NCBI GenBank assembly: GCA_007116685.1
Contig: SKIC01000243.1
Coordinates: 1 to 7,597 of the forward strand
Direction of reading: 5' to 3'
DNA length: 7,597 nucleotides
From: Balneolales bacterium
Lineage (GTDB): Bacteria > Bacteroidota > Rhodothermia > Balneolales > Natronogracilivirgulaceae
The notes under the pieces were generated by a model. It did no database searches. It had not been told where the DNA came from and was given only the letters and a program-made list of their open reading frames with translations. This document shows, in pieces, positions 5,501 through 7,597 of this stretch (position 1 is its first letter; each line of letters begins with the position of its first letter). A program made the translations under genes and the position numbers.

Positions 5501-7597
5501 GAAGCAGAGTTGACAGGCCTGGTGAAGTAAATTGGCGTACAACTTCTTTTCATGTTGATACAACTTTAGTAGGAACATGGTGGTTGCAGAACCATACCAC
5601 TTTTGACGAAAACGAGTTATCCCCATCTTTGGGATATGATTTTAGAACGTTTCAGTTCCAGCCCGTAAATATGGAAATCAGGGCAAATACCAATAGCTGG
5701 GAACATTCTCGAACGGTTGATTTGAATTTTCCTGCATCTGTTTTCATAAATGGAGTAGAATACGCTAGAAGACGAATAAGCTTTCACGTAATCATCATAA
5801 ATGGAAATACTGGTCGTATCGAATTAGATCAGCATTATATGTTACATGCCGGGATATTTGATAATCCGGGAGCACAGGGGCCAAATCAATTCATAAGTGC
5901 ATTAAATAATGCCAGACAAGGCGATTATGTCATCATTCGAGTTAGAAATTTCAGACTGATTAGTTCCAGTGCCCAATTGATGACTCCCGCCTTGATGAAT
6001 GCTATCAGAAGTGTTGGGGGCTTCAAGGCCGGAGGCGGTGTTAATGGTTTGAATCCATCTGAACTACGAGCTACCGATGGTTATATCTTATTTGGTAGAA
6101 AAGGCGCATCCGATCCCTCTGAAGTCTCTGAATATATTATCAGAACTGGTGCAGTGGAGCGAGATACGGTATTGACCTTTAATGAACCTGAAGGTGTGAT
6201 GAGTAGTCCTTTCATAGGGCCAGCCCAGCGATGGAATACCTTTGAGTCGTTTGCCGATATGGGAAGCAATAATGGTCAAATCCAGTACGATGTTTATGGT
6301 TTGCGAACTCGAAGATCTAATCCGGTTTATATAACTACATTTGGTGGTTTTCAGCCAGAAACATCCAGCTCTTTGGAAAATATCAATGCAAGAGAGTATC
6401 CGTACTTGAAGATTGAAGCTCGTTTTATAGATCAGTCTCGCCAAGCAACTCCACAGTTAAATCAATGGCGTGTCAGGTATGATCCCGTTCCTGAATTGGC
6501 GCTAAATCCAAATTTGGTAGTTACGCAAGAAAATGCAGTAGAGGAAGGCTTCGTCTACAAGTTTGAGATGGACGTTCAAAACGTTGGTATCACGGATGCA
6601 GATTCTGCGATTATCAGGTATTATCATAGTTATAATACAGGTCCGATATTTTTAAGCGCTGATACTCTATATAATATACGGGCGGGAGAATTAGCGAGAA
6701 CAAGCGCCTCGGTTGAAACTATCGGCAGAGTTGGAACGCATCAGCTTTTTGTTGAGATTAGCGATGAAATTCCGGACTTATATCAATACAATAACTTCTA
6801 TAACCATACTTTTGAGGTGGTTCCTGATACAACGGCACCTAGAGTAGAAGTTTTTGTTGATAACAGATATTTACCCCCGGTTTCTGCTCCAATTACGGAT
6901 ATCAATAATCCCGAATTGCCTTTTGTTCAGTCCATGCCTGTAATTGATATACACTGGCGAGATGATAACCCGTTTTTGAGGCTTTCAAATGAATCCTTAT
7001 TGGAAATTGAGTTATTTGCCGGAGACAATGAAGCTAATAAACAAGTATTTACTCCTGATTCTCCTGAAATAGTCTTTGAACCGGCAAGTTCAGATCCTGA
7101 AAGAAGAAACGAAGCTTTTGCACAATTCAGACCTGATTTTAGCGGAGTTCAAGACAGTGTATTTACTATGAGAGTTCTTGCCCGAGACAGAAGCTTGAAC
7201 ACAGCAGATGGCACGCAAGGATATACCATTAGTTTCAGAGTTACTCAAGATTCTGGTATTAGCTCATTTTATCCGTATCCAAACCCGATGTCAAACTTTA
7301 CCACATTTGCTTTTGAATTGAGTGGTAAAAGTGTTGAACAGGTAGAAGATTTACGATTGAGAATCTTCACACCAAGCGGGCAACCCGTCAGAACTTTCGA
7401 TATTTTAAATGAACCTCATCTTTTACGCGATGGACACCTCCAAATCGGTTGGAACATGATGATGTGGGATGGTACCGACGAAGATGGCGATAGGTTAGCA
7501 AATGGAGTATATCTCTATAAAGTATATATGCGAGCTGATGGGCAATCGGTATCCGTTAACAACTCAAGAAGCGTAGAACGTCTGGTTATCATCAGAT
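2554..7597 (+). CDS. porU2: PorU2-type gingipain-family (C25) putative T9SS sortase, C-terminal end just outside window
   Basis: A secreted cysteine peptidase of the gingipain (C25) family. Its architecture fits PorU2, the presumed type IX secretion sortase that trims cargo at the cell surface. Of 1681 codons seen, residues 1-35 are a signal peptide (basic start, IFTVMILLACIFA core). Residues 40-160 form the PorU-like N-terminal domain (DGVFEVDVAQL, LRLFYRGEQVPIEI, SGDKIRFIGK), then a beta domain ending near SLYLDWIRMSYVR. The catalytic core spans about 432-788: YIFILGDSR at 499-507, RIPIGRL at 545-551, His658 in FFGHSS, Cys688 in LSLGCYSG, and closing FLGDPAINLVF. After it come a CARDB-like domain (793-908), a fibronectin-like domain (909-1002), an ILEI/FAM3-like domain (1074-1185), a galactose-binding-like sandwich (1190-1312), a second CARDB-like domain (1313-1427), an Ig-like domain (1425-1565) and a FlgD/T9SS-type end (1571-1681). 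Cys688 is the only cysteine beyond the signal peptide. A non-sortase surface protease is the main alternative. Confidence 0.9.
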   Translation, partial: MYYPSKFRVSQFFYRIFTVMILLACIFARPDVAKSQLFDAHDPSWLQQNNDWIKLIVDTDGVFEVDVAQLLGHGFPNDQIPESDLRLFYRGEQVPIEIIKNTPGNLVSGDKIRFIGKRNTGKHENWAYRYRPEYQPSTHLSLYTDYSYYWLSWSTEDTPSRFVSRENVLTTNFYTGFRDTLHLEEENTDWYNGSGELGELSTYSDATGFFWQDFRLGGRDRQNFSLEMPVSDLLVADSLIKVEARLYAYTGGQRQVSLQLFHDRDGQFDFHTVGSVGWVNRGGRTISGNISTVRLLELDKVEARLAMFNQSSNQSLPNSLYLDWIRMSYVRGFSLGQGQNYLSFWLRSNSQQTVRFRNISHDDQVLVYHQNSQSVFPAVVDSASGTASFRNAINASQREEYVVIRNNAYSSVLGIQRYSVEDDLTDTDNRGQFVIITRASLMNDAELYAQYRQQRNGFETRVVNAFDIYNQFSYGSPEPIAIRRFIHYAIDNWDVPPEYIFILGDSRQQFRNQFPTDIEIPTFGRPASDTWFVMNYSGPEDWTPRIPIGRLTVRNGQEIRAYLDKVQRYEAPRPTLEPWQKRVALLSGGLTGPDGSTAEMDRLYGLNRGFADSMAESIVAADTVLFRKVSDQPLDGTQREQLNRVINEGTLILQFFGHSSPDSWDLLTDNPNNFQNQNRSSVVLSLGCYSGLFTDSQERIISEQFVFAPNAAVAYIGGSGQGYISALSKYSERFFEAVFQDTIRTLGHVDRVAKQRLVAGQTSFLDIRDLALAQNSIFLGDPAINLVFPSKPDYTFEPNGISFTPDPANISDSTMIMDVTLRNLGIRTQSTVDLEMVHTTPDNQVRRVFERVEPVARTRTVAFEIPLRDTDAGVHDFDFMIDPELMMEEADRTNNEFSTSQVVFSTGVDVINPLDKGVVSSLNPELIVSSPSALDGEEFVFEIDTLRTFNNPLIPEERVISDNVIIGWEPSRQLEQDQTYFWRSRVDRPGEVNWRTTSFHVDTTLVGTWWLQNHTTFDENELSPSLGYDFRTFQFQPVNMEIRANTNSWEHSRTVDLNFPASVFINGVEYARRRISFHVIIINGNTGRIELDQHYMLHAGIFDNPGAQGPNQFISALNNARQGDYVIIRVRNFRLISSSAQLMTPALMNAIRSVGGFKAGGGVNGLNPSELRATDGYILFGRKGASDPSEVSEYIIRTGAVERDTVLTFNEPEGVMSSPFIGPAQRWNTFESFADMGSNNGQIQYDVYGLRTRRSNPVYITTFGGFQPETSSSLENINAREYPYLKIEARFIDQSRQATPQLNQWRVRYDPVPELALNPNLVVTQENAVEEGFVYKFEMDVQNVGITDADSAIIRYYHSYNTGPIFLSADTLYNIRAGELARTSASVETIGRVGTHQLFVEISDEIPDLYQYNNFYNHTFEVVPDTTAPRVEVFVDNRYLPPVSAPITDINNPELPFVQSMPVIDIHWRDDNPFLRLSNESLLEIELFAGDNEANKQVFTPDSPEIVFEPASSDPERRNEAFAQFRPDFSGVQDSVFTMRVLARDRSLNTADGTQGYTISFRVTQDSGISSFYPYPNPMSNFTTFAFELSGKSVEQVEDLRLRIFTPSGQPVRTFDILNEPHLLRDGHLQIGWNMMMWDGTDEDGDRLANGVYLYKVYMRADGQSVSVNNSRSVERLVIIR

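Noticed and set aside
6088..6444. 118-codon open frame on the minus strand, with a shorter one overlapping it
   Set aside because: Both are antisense to the segment after the ILEI-like domain of the C25 protein. They have no start context or recognisable motif.

Overview
The window looks like a chromosomal segment of a member of the Bacteroidota/FCB group, most likely from the Balneolota/Rhodothermota side. Four things point there: a TonB-dependent receptor whose N-terminus is a carboxypeptidase-regulatory-like domain; a very long gingipain-family (peptidase C25) protein of the PorU2 type, which belongs to type IX secretion (T9SS); a Bacteroidota-style promoter (TTG, 19-bp spacer, TAnnTTTG); and moderately AT-rich DNA with little Shine-Dalgarno use. 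The taxonomic placement is inference.

Layout: (1) 1-1571, minus strand: the first 523 codons of a TonB-dependent outer-membrane receptor, whose C-terminal barrel lies beyond the left edge. (2) 1572-1734: a divergent intergenic region. It holds the receptor's RBS, a good promoter, a short palindrome near the predicted transcription start, and a longer 10-bp-arm dyad closer to the other gene. (3) 1735-2478, plus strand: a complete class I SAM-dependent methyltransferase of unknown substrate. (4) 2479-2553: a short gap with no convincing terminator or promoter. (5) 2554-7597, plus strand: 1681 codons of a secreted multidomain C25-family protein. In order it carries a signal peptide, PorU-like beta domains, a C25 catalytic core with His658 and Cys688, a CARDB-like domain, a fibronectin-like domain, an ILEI/FAM3-like domain, a galactose-binding-like beta-sandwich, a second CARDB-like domain, an Ig-like domain and a FlgD/T9SS-type C-terminal domain. 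It is still open at the right edge but reads as if close to its natural end.

Functionally, the C25 protein is a candidate sortase-like peptidase of the T9SS, which removes C-terminal sorting signals from cargo at the cell surface. The receptor is an independent outer-membrane uptake protein transcribed the other way. The methyltransferase is co-directional with the C25 gene, 75 bp upstream, and may share its transcript, but nothing in the sequence links it to secretion. I see no RNA genes, insertion sequences, CRISPR arrays or phage genes. The most interesting content is the domain architecture of the C25 protein, especially the ILEI/FAM3-like module, and the unexplained dyad between the divergent genes.
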